Positions 56,327 to 64,000 of a stretch of 64,000 bases of DNA are shown piece by piece. The first letter of the stretch is position 1. Each line of letters begins with the position of its first letter. A program made the translations under genes and the position numbers. The stretch lies in assembly GCA_002425225.1 (NCBI GenBank), contig DILV01000038.1:62001-126000 (forward strand), written 5' to 3'. The stretch is from Thiothrix sp. UBA5583. Its GTDB lineage: Bacteria > Pseudomonadota > Gammaproteobacteria > Thiotrichales > Thiotrichaceae. The notes beneath the pieces were generated by a model. It was not told the origin of the DNA. It searched no databases and saw only the letters and a program-made list of their open reading frames with translations.

Positions 56327-56512
56327 TCAATGATAACGGGCAGAAAATGCAGAATCCAAGGAAGAACGGACACCATGCTGCCGGAGCAAGCGCTCCAGTT
56401 GTTTACCCAATTCACCCAATTCCCTGCTATGAATGATCAACCCGTCCAGCAACAACTGCGGTTTGCGCCGGTACTGCTCTTTTCCCCTTGAAGCCAACTC
56501 TTTTCTATTCAT
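56327..56512 (-). CDS. Small basic protein of unknown function
   Basis: A 61-residue ORF starting MNRKELASRGKEQYRRKPQL, rich in Arg, Lys and Leu and predicted helical. AAAGGGGA is six bases upstream of the ATG, and a strong terminator lies 93 bases downstream, so it is probably a real transcription unit. I do not recognise the family; the basic helical nature could mean nucleic-acid or membrane binding. Confidence 0.6.
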   Translation of the reverse strand: MNRKELASRGKEQYRRKPQLLLDGLIIHSRELGELGKQLERLLRQHGVRSSLDSAFSARYH

Positions 56513-56604
56513 GTCTTATCCCCTTTTACTGACCACATGTCCGAACCCTCTCGGTAAATATAGCCCAAATTCACTGTTTATGTGTTGTCATCCCCACTTA
56601 TTTC

Positions 56605-57537
56605 ATGATAATGAACCCGTCAGTTTATCATCATGCACTTATAGAGATGACAGCCAACGAACTACCAATCCCCGAAACACGTCTGAACTTTGTTGACGAG
56701 CTTGATCAAGCACAAATTCGCCATCTTCAGCAAGAAACTGCGCAGGCTTACGGCATGACGCCTTTTTTTCAGGACAAACTGAAATCCGGGGCAAACGCCA
56801 TCAAACTCGCCATTATTCCCCCCGGTCGCTTTGAAATGGGTTCTACCCCGGACGAATACGGGCATCAGGCGATGGAAGCCCCTCGTCATCTGACCATTAT
56901 CCGCCAACCATTTGCCATCGGTGTCTATCCAGTGCTGGCAGAGGAATTTGAACAGTTTCGCCAGGATACCGAATGGTTTTTGCGCCCGGAACTGATCTGG
57001 CATAGCGAGCGCTACCCCGTCATCAACATCCGCATAGAAGACATCCGCCTCTATCTGGGCTGGCTAAGTGCACAGACCGGGCATACTTATCGCCTGCCCA
57101 CCGAAGCCGAATGGGAATACGCCGCCCGTGCTGGCACAACGACACCGTTCCACTGCGGCAATGATGCAAGCTGCAAGGAAGTTCATTTCAACCCGCTGTT
57201 CCCCTACAAGGAAAACCACGAAAAACGCCGCTGGTATCTGCCGCGCTGCCTCCCTTCCGTCAAAGCCAGCGAAGCCGGAATACGCGCTGCCAATGCCTGG
57301 GGATTACACGACATGCATGGCAATGTATGGGAATTTACCAGCAGCCACTGGAGCCGTTCCCATTTCGGTGCCAACCGGGATGGAAGCCCATCACGCGGCG
57401 ATGACCCCTACTGGTATGTCACCAAAGGTGGGTCATGGTTTGACCCGGCAACGCTAGCGCGTAGTGCTGCCCGTAAAAAACGTTATCTGGATGAAATGGA
57501 TACCAACCTTGGGTTTCGGGTCGTGCGTGAATTATAG
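56605..57537 (+). CDS. Formylglycine-generating enzyme (SUMF1)-fold protein
   Basis: The 310-residue protein has the SUMF1 pattern: IIPPGRFEMGSTPDEYGHQA, RLPTEAEWEYAARAGTTTP, GLHDMHGNVWEFTSSHW and the ending GFRVVREL. The C-terminal region where catalytic FGEs carry two cysteines reads GGSWFDPATLARSAARKK, without them, so it is unlikely to make formylglycine. Members without these cysteines include ergothioneine, nitrite-reductase-associated and structural proteins. It lies upstream of the hydrogenase maturation genes. Start may be at 56605, 56611 or 56647, none with a good ribosome-binding site. Confidence 0.85.
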   Translation: MIMNPSVYHHALIEMTANELPIPETRLNFVDELDQAQIRHLQQETAQAYGMTPFFQDKLKSGANAIKLAIIPPGRFEMGSTPDEYGHQAMEAPRHLTIIRQPFAIGVYPVLAEEFEQFRQDTEWFLRPELIWHSERYPVINIRIEDIRLYLGWLSAQTGHTYRLPTEAEWEYAARAGTTTPFHCGNDASCKEVHFNPLFPYKENHEKRRWYLPRCLPSVKASEAGIRAANAWGLHDMHGNVWEFTSSHWSRSHFGANRDGSPSRGDDPYWYVTKGGSWFDPATLARSAARKKRYLDEMDTNLGFRVVREL

Positions 57538-57679
57538 GTTCGGCACACTTTTACCCCTTTATGTCAAGATTTGCCGAGGTCATGCCCGCCATGCCATGCT
57601 GATTTGACCCATATCAAGCTGCCAGCCTCAAAACCAGACACAATGGGCAACATTATAATGAAACTGATAAGTGACAGAC

Positions 57680-58192
57680 ATGTTGGTGTTAGGTATTGGC
57701 AATATACTCCTGCAAGATGAAGGCATCGGCATTCACTTGCTAAAGTTCATGGAAAAACATTTCCCTGTATTCCCTGATGTGACCTATCTGGATGGTGGTA
57801 CATTGAGTTTTACCCTCGCGGGTGAAATCGAAAGCCATGAGCACTTGCTGGTGCTGGATGCGGTGGAATTACACGCCCGCCCCGGTACGCTATGCTGCTA
57901 CGAAAATGAAGCGATGGACAAGTTTCTCGGTACTGCCAAGCGCAGTGCCCATGAGGTTGGCCTGCTAGACTTGATGGACATTGCCCGTCTTTCGGGGCAT
58001 TTGCCCAAACACCGTGCCCTGATTGGTATGCAATACCACAGGTTTGCATGGGGAGAAACCCTTACCCGTGCCGTCAAAAACAATTTGCCACTGGCGGGTC
58101 GGTTAGCTGCCAACCTGTTACTGAAATGGGAAGTAGCAGAATACCCGCCTTGTTACCCGCGTTCCAAACCCAAACTGGAGATTACCCGATGA
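57680..58192 (+). CDS. Hydrogenase maturation endopeptidase, HyaD/HupD family
   Basis: The 170-residue protein belongs to the protease family that trims the C-terminus of the [NiFe]-hydrogenase large subunit after nickel insertion. It has LGIGNILLQDEGIGIHLL with the first metal ligand E14, LLVLDAV with the aspartate and SAHEVGLLDLMD with the histidine, so the three nickel-binding residues are present. The ATG at 57680 aligns with the family start; a GTG at 57671 would add three residues. It overlaps the next gene by four bases. No hydrogenase structural genes are in the window. Confidence 0.85.
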   Translation: MLVLGIGNILLQDEGIGIHLLKFMEKHFPVFPDVTYLDGGTLSFTLAGEIESHEHLLVLDAVELHARPGTLCCYENEAMDKFLGTAKRSAHEVGLLDLMDIARLSGHLPKHRALIGMQYHRFAWGETLTRAVKNNLPLAGRLAANLLLKWEVAEYPPCYPRSKPKLEITR

Positions 58193-58599
58193 GTCTGAAC
58201 GACATCCCCATCCAGACCGAAACCACCCGCACCCGGAACCTGCTACCTGTCATGCATGAAATCCGCCATGCACTGGCTGAACTGGTAGAGCACGGCACAC
58301 AGAACATCATCGACCTGCACAGCCTACCTTTCTCTGCCCAGGAACTGGCTGAACTGGAGGAGTTTCTCGGTGAAGGTGAAATTGACCTGACCCTCAACGT
58401 ATTGGGTCACACCCGTATCCGTGAAAGCAGCTATTCCGGCGTATGGCGCATTGAACACATGGACGACAACGACAAGCGCATCGGCTACTTCATCGAAATC
58501 GGTCTCGTCCCGGAAATATTGCGTTCGCAGTGCGATGACATCAAGGAAGGTCTGGCGGCGATGACAACCATCCTCTCCATGCAGGAAGAACCCGGCTGA
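58189..58599 (+). CDS. Hydrogenase expression/formation protein, short HupH-like
   Basis: The 136-residue protein contains one HupH_C-type domain: RNLLPVMHEIRHALAELVEH, LPFSAQELAELEEFLGEGE, SSYSGVWRIEHMD and VPEILRSQCDDIKEGL. Canonical HupH/HyaF proteins are about twice as long with a second copy, so this is the single-domain form. It is coupled to the protease by an ATGA overlap, so both probably serve one hydrogenase. Its role in the family is late maturation of the large subunit. Confidence 0.8.
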   Translation: MSLNDIPIQTETTRTRNLLPVMHEIRHALAELVEHGTQNIIDLHSLPFSAQELAELEEFLGEGEIDLTLNVLGHTRIRESSYSGVWRIEHMDDNDKRIGYFIEIGLVPEILRSQCDDIKEGLAAMTTILSMQEEPG

Positions 58600-58602
58600 C
58601 CT

Positions 58603-58959
58603 TTACAGAACACCCAGCGCAAGCGTTGCATACGAATACAGGCAGCCCAGCGTGGCTGCCAGCGGGATGACCGCAATCCCGAACATCAGCCATGACAGCA
58701 AGCGCTTGAACGAGCACTCACGGTAATAAAAGCGGGTGAAGGTATGGATTGCCACCAGCAAGATTTCAATCAGTGCCGTTCCCATGATCAGAACCAGTAC
58801 CAGATCCACCGTATCCGCCGAATAGCCACTCCACACCAGTGAACCTACCAACGAAAAACCATGAGCAATGAAATAGGCGGGAATAAACAGCATCAGCCAG
58901 CCCATCCAGAACAGCAACTGTTGCCACGGAGCAAAATCCATCGTTTCAGCCTTAACCAT
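58603..58959 (-). CDS. Small polytopic membrane protein of unknown function
   Basis: The 118-residue product has three hydrophobic helices (about residues 18-40, 46-73 and 86-108) and few charges. It starts at the ATG at 58959, or at 58941, which has AAGG at a better distance. I do not recognise the family. It is convergent with the HupH-like gene and divergent from nudL; the intergenic region upstream holds no other gene. Membership in the hydrogenase locus is not shown. Confidence 0.6.
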   Translation of the reverse strand: MVKAETMDFAPWQQLLFWMGWLMLFIPAYFIAHGFSLVGSLVWSGYSADTVDLVLVLIMGTALIEILLVAIHTFTRFYYRECSFKRLLSWLMFGIAVIPLAATLGCLYSYATLALGVL

Positions 58960-59188
58960 ACAGCAACCCAAACAGCCAGATAAAAAAGGAGGGAATGCAT
59001 CCAAGGGATCAGCAAACCTGCGGACACATCCTCTATTCATAGCAAAACTTCGTGAAATCTGCTGGTTCATATATAGGCAAAACACAAAGAAGACTGTAGG
59101 CAAGGCGGTATACCCGGCCTGTTTTTCCTGACGGAACCCTTCGCCTTGTAGTAAAGTGTTTGTTATCACAGTTGGAAAGGGCTGGATA

Positions 59189-59782
59189 ATGCATAATCTT
59201 GATCGACTCACAGCAGCCGAAATCAGCCAGCGGCTACAAAAAGTGGGGCTTCCTACCCATGATGTGGCATTGAATGCTTGCCGGGAAGCGGGCGTATTGG
59301 TTCCTTTTGTGCGGATAGCGGAAACATGGCATTTGCTGTTTATCCGCCGCCCTGCATCAGAACACGACTACCATAGTGGGCAAGTCGCTTTCGCAGGCGG
59401 CAAACGTGACCCACAAGACCGTGACCTAACCGCAACCGCCTTGCGGGAAGCCCATGAAGAAGTTGGCATCATGCCTCAAGACGTACAAATTCTTGGGCAA
59501 CTCAGCCCGCATCACAGCGTCAGCCGTTTCCGTATTGCCCCAGTCGTTGGCATTGTGCCCTGGCCTTACAGCATCATCCCCAACCCGCTGGAAGTGGCAC
59601 GCGCCTTCACTATTCCCCTGCAATGGCTGGCACAACCCGAACACCACGAAATTCGCTACCGGCATCTGGCAGATATAAAGGAACCTGTTCCCGTGGTTTA
59701 CTTCCAGGAATATGACAATGAAATGTTATGGGGGGCAACAGCACGGATTACACTCAGTCTGCTAGCCTGTCTGCAAGACTGA
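59189..59782 (+). CDS. nudL: NUDIX hydrolase, probable CoA pyrophosphatase NudL
   Basis: The 197-residue protein has the NudL version of the Nudix box, AGGKRDPQDRDLTATALREA, followed by HEEVGI, with the extended spacing of CoA pyrophosphatases, and an upstream LLFIRRPASEHDYHSGQVAF. The enzyme splits CoA and its oxidised forms into phosphopantetheine and ADP. The ATG at 59189 has AAAGG upstream. The downstream hairpin at 59819-59841 ends the gene and the convergent tsf operon. Confidence 0.87.
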   Translation: MHNLDRLTAAEISQRLQKVGLPTHDVALNACREAGVLVPFVRIAETWHLLFIRRPASEHDYHSGQVAFAGGKRDPQDRDLTATALREAHEEVGIMPQDVQILGQLSPHHSVSRFRIAPVVGIVPWPYSIIPNPLEVARAFTIPLQWLAQPEHHEIRYRHLADIKEPVPVVYFQEYDNEMLWGATARITLSLLACLQD

Positions 59783-59818
59783 CCAGCCAGAGCGAGAAAG
59801 GAATTTGCAGGCAAACAA

Positions 59819-59841
59819 AAAGGGGCAACCAGTGCCCCTTT
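59819..59841 (-). terminator. Rho-independent terminator of rpsB-tsf (possibly bidirectional)
   Basis: AAAGGGGC and GCCCCTTT pair over eight bases with a seven-base loop; the minus strand continues TTTGTTT. It is 32 bases beyond the tsf stop and also follows nudL on the other strand. Confidence 0.85.
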
Positions 59842-59872
59842 CTGATCCCGGTGTTGGCACACCGGAGATGGA

Positions 59873-60760
59873 TTACTTGCCCGCAGCAGCAGCTTGTGCA
59901 GCTACTTCGTCAGCAAAGTTTTCCTGTTTCTTTTCGATGCCTTCACCGACAGCCAGACGTGCAAACTGACTAATCTTGGCACCTTTGGAAGCCAGCAAGT
60001 CACCTACAGTCTGATCAGGGTTCATGACGAACTGTTGACCAACCAGCGTAATTTCGCTCAGGAACTTCTTCATGCGACCAGCAACCATTTTCTCGGCAAT
60101 ATCGCGTGGCTTGCCGCTTTGCATAGCGATGTCGATCTGGATTTCACGCTCACGGTCAACAATTTCAGCCGGTACACCGGATTCATCAACGCAAACTGGG
60201 CTAGTCGCCGCGATGTGCATTGCCACGTGTTTGCCAACTTCAGCGTCGCCACCTTCGATGCACACGACCACGCCGATTTTGGAACCGTGCTGGTAAGTGG
60301 CAATCTGGCCTGCACCAGCATCCACCAATTGCAGACGGCGTACCTGGATGTTTTCACCGATTTTAGCAATCAGCGCAGTACGACCTTCTTCAACGGTTTG
60401 ACCGTCGGCCATTGCCAGCGCAGCCAGCGCTGCAACGTCAGCAGGCTTGTTTGCCAGCGCTGTTGCGCCCACTGCTTCAGCAAAGGCAACAAAGTTGGCA
60501 TCGTTGGCCACGAAGTCGGTTTCGCTGTTGACTTCAACCATCGCTGCTTGCTTGCCATCCGCAGAGACGGCAATGATCATCCGGCCTTCAGCCGCAACAC
60601 GGCTTGCTTTTTTGTCAGCTTTAGCAGCACCGGATTTGCGCATCAGGTCGATAGCCGCTTCCATGTCACCATTGGTTTCGGTCAGAGCCTTTTTGCATTC
60701 CATCATGCCTGCGCCAGTACGTTCGCGCAGTTCTTTAACCATTCCAGCAGTAATTGCCAT
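59873..60760 (-). CDS. tsf: Elongation factor Ts
   Basis: Guanine nucleotide exchange factor of EF-Tu. The 295-residue protein has the signature [20 protein letters not shown] (9-28), TDFVAND and the repeated core subdomains. It is 24 bases downstream of rpsB, in the usual operon. Confidence 0.98.
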   Translation of the reverse strand: MAITAGMVKELRERTGAGMMECKKALTETNGDMEAAIDLMRKSGAAKADKKASRVAAEGRMIIAVSADGKQAAMVEVNSETDFVANDANFVAFAEAVGATALANKPADVAALAALAMADGQTVEEGRTALIAKIGENIQVRRLQLVDAGAGQIATYQHGSKIGVVVCIEGGDAEVGKHVAMHIAATSPVCVDESGVPAEIVDREREIQIDIAMQSGKPRDIAEKMVAGRMKKFLSEITLVGQQFVMNPDQTVGDLLASKGAKISQFARLAVGEGIEKKQENFADEVAAQAAAAGK

Positions 60761-60784
60761 CAGAATAACTCCTTGATTTTAAAA

Positions 60785-61558
60785 TCAGGCTTGTACGTCG
60801 CCTGCTTCCTGACCAGCATCAGCAGTTTCATCTGCCCCAGCCTGGGCAACAGCATCCTGCTGCGGTGCAACCGCTGCGCTGATGTGACCTTCGTTTACAG
60901 CGTCAGAAGCCGCCGCAACATACAACTGGATGGCGCGGATAGCGTCATCGTTGCCTGGAACGATGTAGTCAACACCCTGCTGAGAGTTGTTGGTATCAAC
61001 GACGCCGATGACCGGAATACCCAGTTTGTTGGCTTCCTGCACTGCGATTTTTTCGTAACCCACGTCGATAACGAAAATGGCATCCGGCAGACCTTTCATG
61101 TCCTTGATACCACCCAGGCTACGCTCCAGCTTTTCAGCTTCGCGCGTCAGCATCAGGACTTCTTTCTTGCCCAGCTTCTGGAAAGTGCCATCTTCAGCCA
61201 TTTTTTCCAGATCCTTCAGGCGACGGATGGATTGCTTGACAGTTTTGAAGTTGGTCAACATACCACCCAACCAGCGGTGGTTAACGTAAGGCATTTTGCA
61301 GGCCAGTGCTGCTTCACGCACGGCATCACGCGCAGAACGCTTGGTGCCGACAAACAGCACCTTGCCACCTTTTGCAGCCAGCTTGCCAACGAAGTTCATC
61401 GCATCGTTGAACATCGGCAGGGTTTGCTCAAGGTTGATAATGTGGATTTTGTTGCGCTCACCGAAAATGTACGGAGCCATTTTAGGGTTCCAGTAACGGG
61501 TCTGGTGTCCGAAGTGAACACCGGCTTCCAGCATTTGACGCATGGTAACTTTAGGCAT
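60785..61558 (-). CDS. rpsB: 30S ribosomal protein S2
   Basis: The 257-residue S2 starts [20 protein letters not shown], with conserved [20 protein letters not shown] and DANNS-type turn in [16 protein letters not shown]. The ATG at 61558 was preferred to an in-frame start 24 codons upstream, which would add a leader-coded extension. The C-terminus is Ala/Gln/Glu-rich ([18 protein letters not shown]). The 178-base gap upstream (61559-61736) holds the rpsB and map promoters; S2 autoregulation at the leader is common in relatives but I could not confirm the RNA fold. Confidence 0.98.
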   Translation of the reverse strand: MPKVTMRQMLEAGVHFGHQTRYWNPKMAPYIFGERNKIHIINLEQTLPMFNDAMNFVGKLAAKGGKVLFVGTKRSARDAVREAALACKMPYVNHRWLGGMLTNFKTVKQSIRRLKDLEKMAEDGTFQKLGKKEVLMLTREAEKLERSLGGIKDMKGLPDAIFVIDVGYEKIAVQEANKLGIPVIGVVDTNNSQQGVDYIVPGNDDAIRAIQLYVAAASDAVNEGHISAAVAPQQDAVAQAGADETADAGQEAGDVQA

Positions 61559-61736
61559 TGTAATCTCCTGTATCGGGTTATGCCTCCATGTATCCCACCA
61601 ACGCAACTTGCTGTTTTTGCAGCGAAGCACCCTGCGTGATGTGCCGATACATGTGTGGATTTAAAAACTATTTGCGGAAATCGCGGGCGCTTTATACCAT
61701 GAAACGCTTTTGAGTGCTACCAGGAAGAAGCAGCGA

Positions 61737-62549
61737 ATGGCAAAGACAGACAAAGACCAAACAATAAAAATCAAAACAGCGGATGAAATCGCTAAAATGC
61801 GGGTCGCAGGCAAACTGGCTGCCGAAGTCCTGGAAATGATTGCAGAGCATGTCAAACCCGGTATCAGTACCGCCCAGCTTGACCGGATTTGCCATGATTA
61901 TATTGTCAATGTGCAACAGGCCATCCCTGCCCCACTGGGTTATGGCACACCGCCCTTCCCCAAATCCATCTGCACTTCCGTCAACCACGTGATCTGTCAT
62001 GGCATCCCCAGCGACAAAATCCTGAAAAAGGGCGATGTCCTTAACATTGACATCACGGTCATCAAGGATGGCTATCACGGCGACACCAGTAAAATGTTTT
62101 TTATCGGTGAACCACCGATTGCAGGCAAACGCCTGAGCGAAATCACCCAGCAGTGCATGTACCTTGGCATCAAACAGGTGCGCCCCGGTGCCAGCATGGG
62201 AGATATTGGTCGCGCCATCCAGAAACATGCCCATGCCAACCATTACTCGGTAGTGGAAGAATTCTGTGGTCACGGTATCGGTAGCCGCTTTCATGAAGCC
62301 CCGCAAATCCTGCATTACTACCACAAGGACAGCGACAAAATCGTCATGCAACCCGGCATGATCTTCACCATTGAACCCATGATCAACCAGGGAAAACGCC
62401 ACCTGAAAATCCTGCCTGACCAGTGGACTGCCGTCACCAAGGATCACAAGCTCTCTGCCCAGTGGGAACACACTGTGCTGGTCACGCAGGATGGCTTTGA
62501 AATCCTCACCCTGCGGCAGGAAGAGGCAGGTTGGCAGGAGCGTTTATGA
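61737..62549 (+). CDS. map: Methionine aminopeptidase type I
   Basis: Removes initiator methionine from nascent proteins. The 270-residue protein has metal-ligand motifs: VLNIDITVIKDGYHGDTSKM (two Asp), FCGHGIGSRFHEAPQ (His), and GMIFTIEPMINQG (Glu), followed by QWEHTVLVT (Glu). The ATG at 61737 follows AGGAAG; an in-frame TTG at 61710 is less likely. It overlaps glnD by four bases. Confidence 0.97.
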   Translation: MAKTDKDQTIKIKTADEIAKMRVAGKLAAEVLEMIAEHVKPGISTAQLDRICHDYIVNVQQAIPAPLGYGTPPFPKSICTSVNHVICHGIPSDKILKKGDVLNIDITVIKDGYHGDTSKMFFIGEPPIAGKRLSEITQQCMYLGIKQVRPGASMGDIGRAIQKHAHANHYSVVEEFCGHGIGSRFHEAPQILHYYHKDSDKIVMQPGMIFTIEPMINQGKRHLKILPDQWTAVTKDHKLSAQWEHTVLVTQDGFEILTLRQEEAGWQERL

Positions 62550-64000
62550 CCCAAGGTAATCCCCTGCTGGACATCCATGTACGCTTACACATGCAAGGCG
62601 ACCTGAAAACGGCAGATTACGCCCAAGCGGTGCGTGATGCCCGCAAGCTGTTGGGCGAACGTTTTGCTGCCGGAGAAGATGTACGTCAACTACTCAACGA
62701 TCATGCCGACTTTATTGACGCCCTGCTCCAGCTTTTGTGGAACACGCAAGGCATTGCCCGCCAACAACACGCCACGCTGGTCGCGGTTGGTGGCTATGGC
62801 AGACGTGAATTGCATCCGGCCTCAGACATCGACCTGATGATCCTGCTGACCAAACCACCCTCGGAGGAATGTCAGGAACGCCTGTCAGGTTTCATCACCC
62901 TGTTATGGGATATTGGCCTGGATGTCGGGCACAGCGTGCGCACACTGGATGAATGCCTGGAAACAGCCCGGCAGGATCTAACGGTCATCACCAACCTGAT
63001 TGAAGCCCGTTATCTGGATGGCAGCGAAAGCCTGTTCCTGCGCCTGCGGGAAGGCATTACCCCGGAATGCATGTGGAACAGCCGCGAATTTTTCATCGCC
63101 AAACTGGAAGAGCAAAACAAACGCCACCGCAAATTCGGCGACACCTCTCACCGGGTAGAACCCAACCTCAAGGAAGGGCGCGGCGGCTTGCGTGACATCC
63201 AGACCATCGGCTGGGTAACACAACGCGAATACGGTACATTTTCCTTGCAGGAACTGTATGAGAAACGCCTGCTGGAATACGAAGAATACGAAACCCTGCG
63301 GGATGGACGCCAGTTCCTGTGGCGCATCCGTTTTGCCCTGCATGAACTTGCCAAGCGCAAGGAAGACCGCCTGCTGTTCGATTACCAGCGCAGCCTTGCC
63401 CACATGTTCGGCTTCACCGATGACACCAACAATGCGGCGGTGGAAGGCTTCATGCAGCAGTATTATCGGGTCATTACCGAACTGGAACGCCTCAGCGACA
63501 TGCTGCTGGGCATCCTGCGCGAACGCATCCTTACCCTGCACCCACCGCCACCGGAAATGCTGGGCGAATGGTATCAGCGGCGTGGCAACCTGATTTCCAT
63601 TGCCTCCCCCGACGTGTTTGTCCTGTACCCGACGGCTTTGCTGGAAATCTTCCTGCTGTTACAGATTACCCAGGGTGTTACGGGGTTGACGCCCGATACC
63701 ATCCGCATGATCCGCAACAACCTGCACCGGATTGATTCCAGCTTCCGCCAGCAGGCACGCCACCGGCAACTGTTCATCCAGATCCTGCGCCAGCCCAAGG
63801 GCATCACCTTCGTCATGCGCCTGATGAACCGTTACGGGATTCTGGCAGCCTACATTCCGGCTTTTGCCAATATCGTGGGGCGGATGCAGTATGACCTGTT
63901 CCACATGTATACCGTGGACGAGCACACCCTGTTTGTGGTGCGCAACCTGCGCCACTACAGCACTGCCGTGGGCGCACAGGAACTGCCGTTCTGTGCAGAA
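62546..64000 (+). CDS. glnD: [Protein-PII] uridylyltransferase/uridylyl-removing enzyme (N-terminal part, cut by window edge)
   Basis: GlnD senses glutamine and modifies PII proteins. The 485 codons in the window include the nucleotidyltransferase motif VAVGGYGRRELHPASDIDLM (GG...DxD), EARYLDGSESLFLRL and PNLKEGRGGLRDIQT, and extend to the start of the HD domain (QYDLFHMYTVDEHTLFVVRN). The ACT domains lie outside. It is translationally coupled to map, as in E. coli. Confidence 0.97.
   Translation, partial: MTQGNPLLDIHVRLHMQGDLKTADYAQAVRDARKLLGERFAAGEDVRQLLNDHADFIDALLQLLWNTQGIARQQHATLVAVGGYGRRELHPASDIDLMILLTKPPSEECQERLSGFITLLWDIGLDVGHSVRTLDECLETARQDLTVITNLIEARYLDGSESLFLRLREGITPECMWNSREFFIAKLEEQNKRHRKFGDTSHRVEPNLKEGRGGLRDIQTIGWVTQREYGTFSLQELYEKRLLEYEEYETLRDGRQFLWRIRFALHELAKRKEDRLLFDYQRSLAHMFGFTDDTNNAAVEGFMQQYYRVITELERLSDMLLGILRERILTLHPPPPEMLGEWYQRRGNLISIASPDVFVLYPTALLEIFLLLQITQGVTGLTPDTIRMIRNNLHRIDSSFRQQARHRQLFIQILRQPKGITFVMRLMNRYGILAAYIPAFANIVGRMQYDLFHMYTVDEHTLFVVRNLRHYSTAVGAQELPFCAE

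Noticed and set aside
59894-61639. 581-codon frame antisense to tsf and rpsB
   Set aside because: It spans two essential genes and their spacer, has Phe/His-rich composition and no known domain.
61559-61736. S2-binding autoregulatory leader of rpsB
   Set aside because: Expected from relatives, but I could not establish the paired regions by eye, so it is only mentioned in the rpsB entry.

Overview
The window looks like chromosome of a sulfur-oxidising, autotrophic gammaproteobacterium of the Thiothrix/Thiotrichales kind. This is inferred from gene content: gammaproteobacterial housekeeping orders (rlmE-ftsH divergent from yhbY; lolB-ispE-tRNA-Gln-prs-rplY-pth-ychF; hemA-prfA-prmC; rpsB-tsf; map-glnD) combined with two complete RuBisCO clusters, type IV pilus minor pilins and NhaD. 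No 16S rRNA gene is present, so the taxonomy is not proven.

Layout. 1-4.7 kb: ftsH (cut by the edge), rlmE, yhbY and a translationally coupled gnd-zwf operon. 4.9-7.7 kb: a three-gene operon around a lipoprotein that joins a solute-binding-like region to a von Willebrand A domain. 7.8-12.2 kb: single-chain pyruvate carboxylase and an EamA transporter. 12.2-17.7 kb: an accessory zone with gene fragments, nhaD, a broken antitoxin-like gene, a gene joining Cas2 to Cas6, and a very AT-rich pair encoding a four-helix membrane protein and a small nucleotidyltransferase. 17.7-30.3 kb: form II RuBisCO (cbbM-cbbQ-cbbO) and form I RuBisCO (cbbL-cbbS-small ORF-cbbQ-cbbO), each with its own AAA+/VWA activase pair and a divergent cbbR. 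30.4-46.2 kb: a DUF-type ATPase/nuclease, mtgA, an ABC-2 exporter, a flavoprotein and the translation/cell-envelope housekeeping blocks. 46.2-56.1 kb: a pilV-pilW-pilX-pilE operon ending in two tandem pilY1 paralogues. 56.3-58.6 kb: a small ORF, a formylglycine-generating-enzyme-like protein and an orphan hydrogenase maturation pair. 59-64 kb: nudL, tsf, rpsB, map and the start of glnD.

A recurrent GC-rich palindromic repeat runs through the window. It occupies a junction in all four RuBisCO/activase pairs (cbbM/cbbQ, cbbQ/cbbO twice, cbbL/cbbS), and two of its arms lie inside the prmC reading frame, where they are translated.

The best candidates for something undescribed are the Cas2-Cas6 fusion without a CRISPR array or other cas genes in the window, and the divergent AT-rich 4TM/nucleotidyltransferase pair beside it. 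A 15-base sequence shared by the two cbbR-RuBisCO intergenic regions is a plausible CbbR site.
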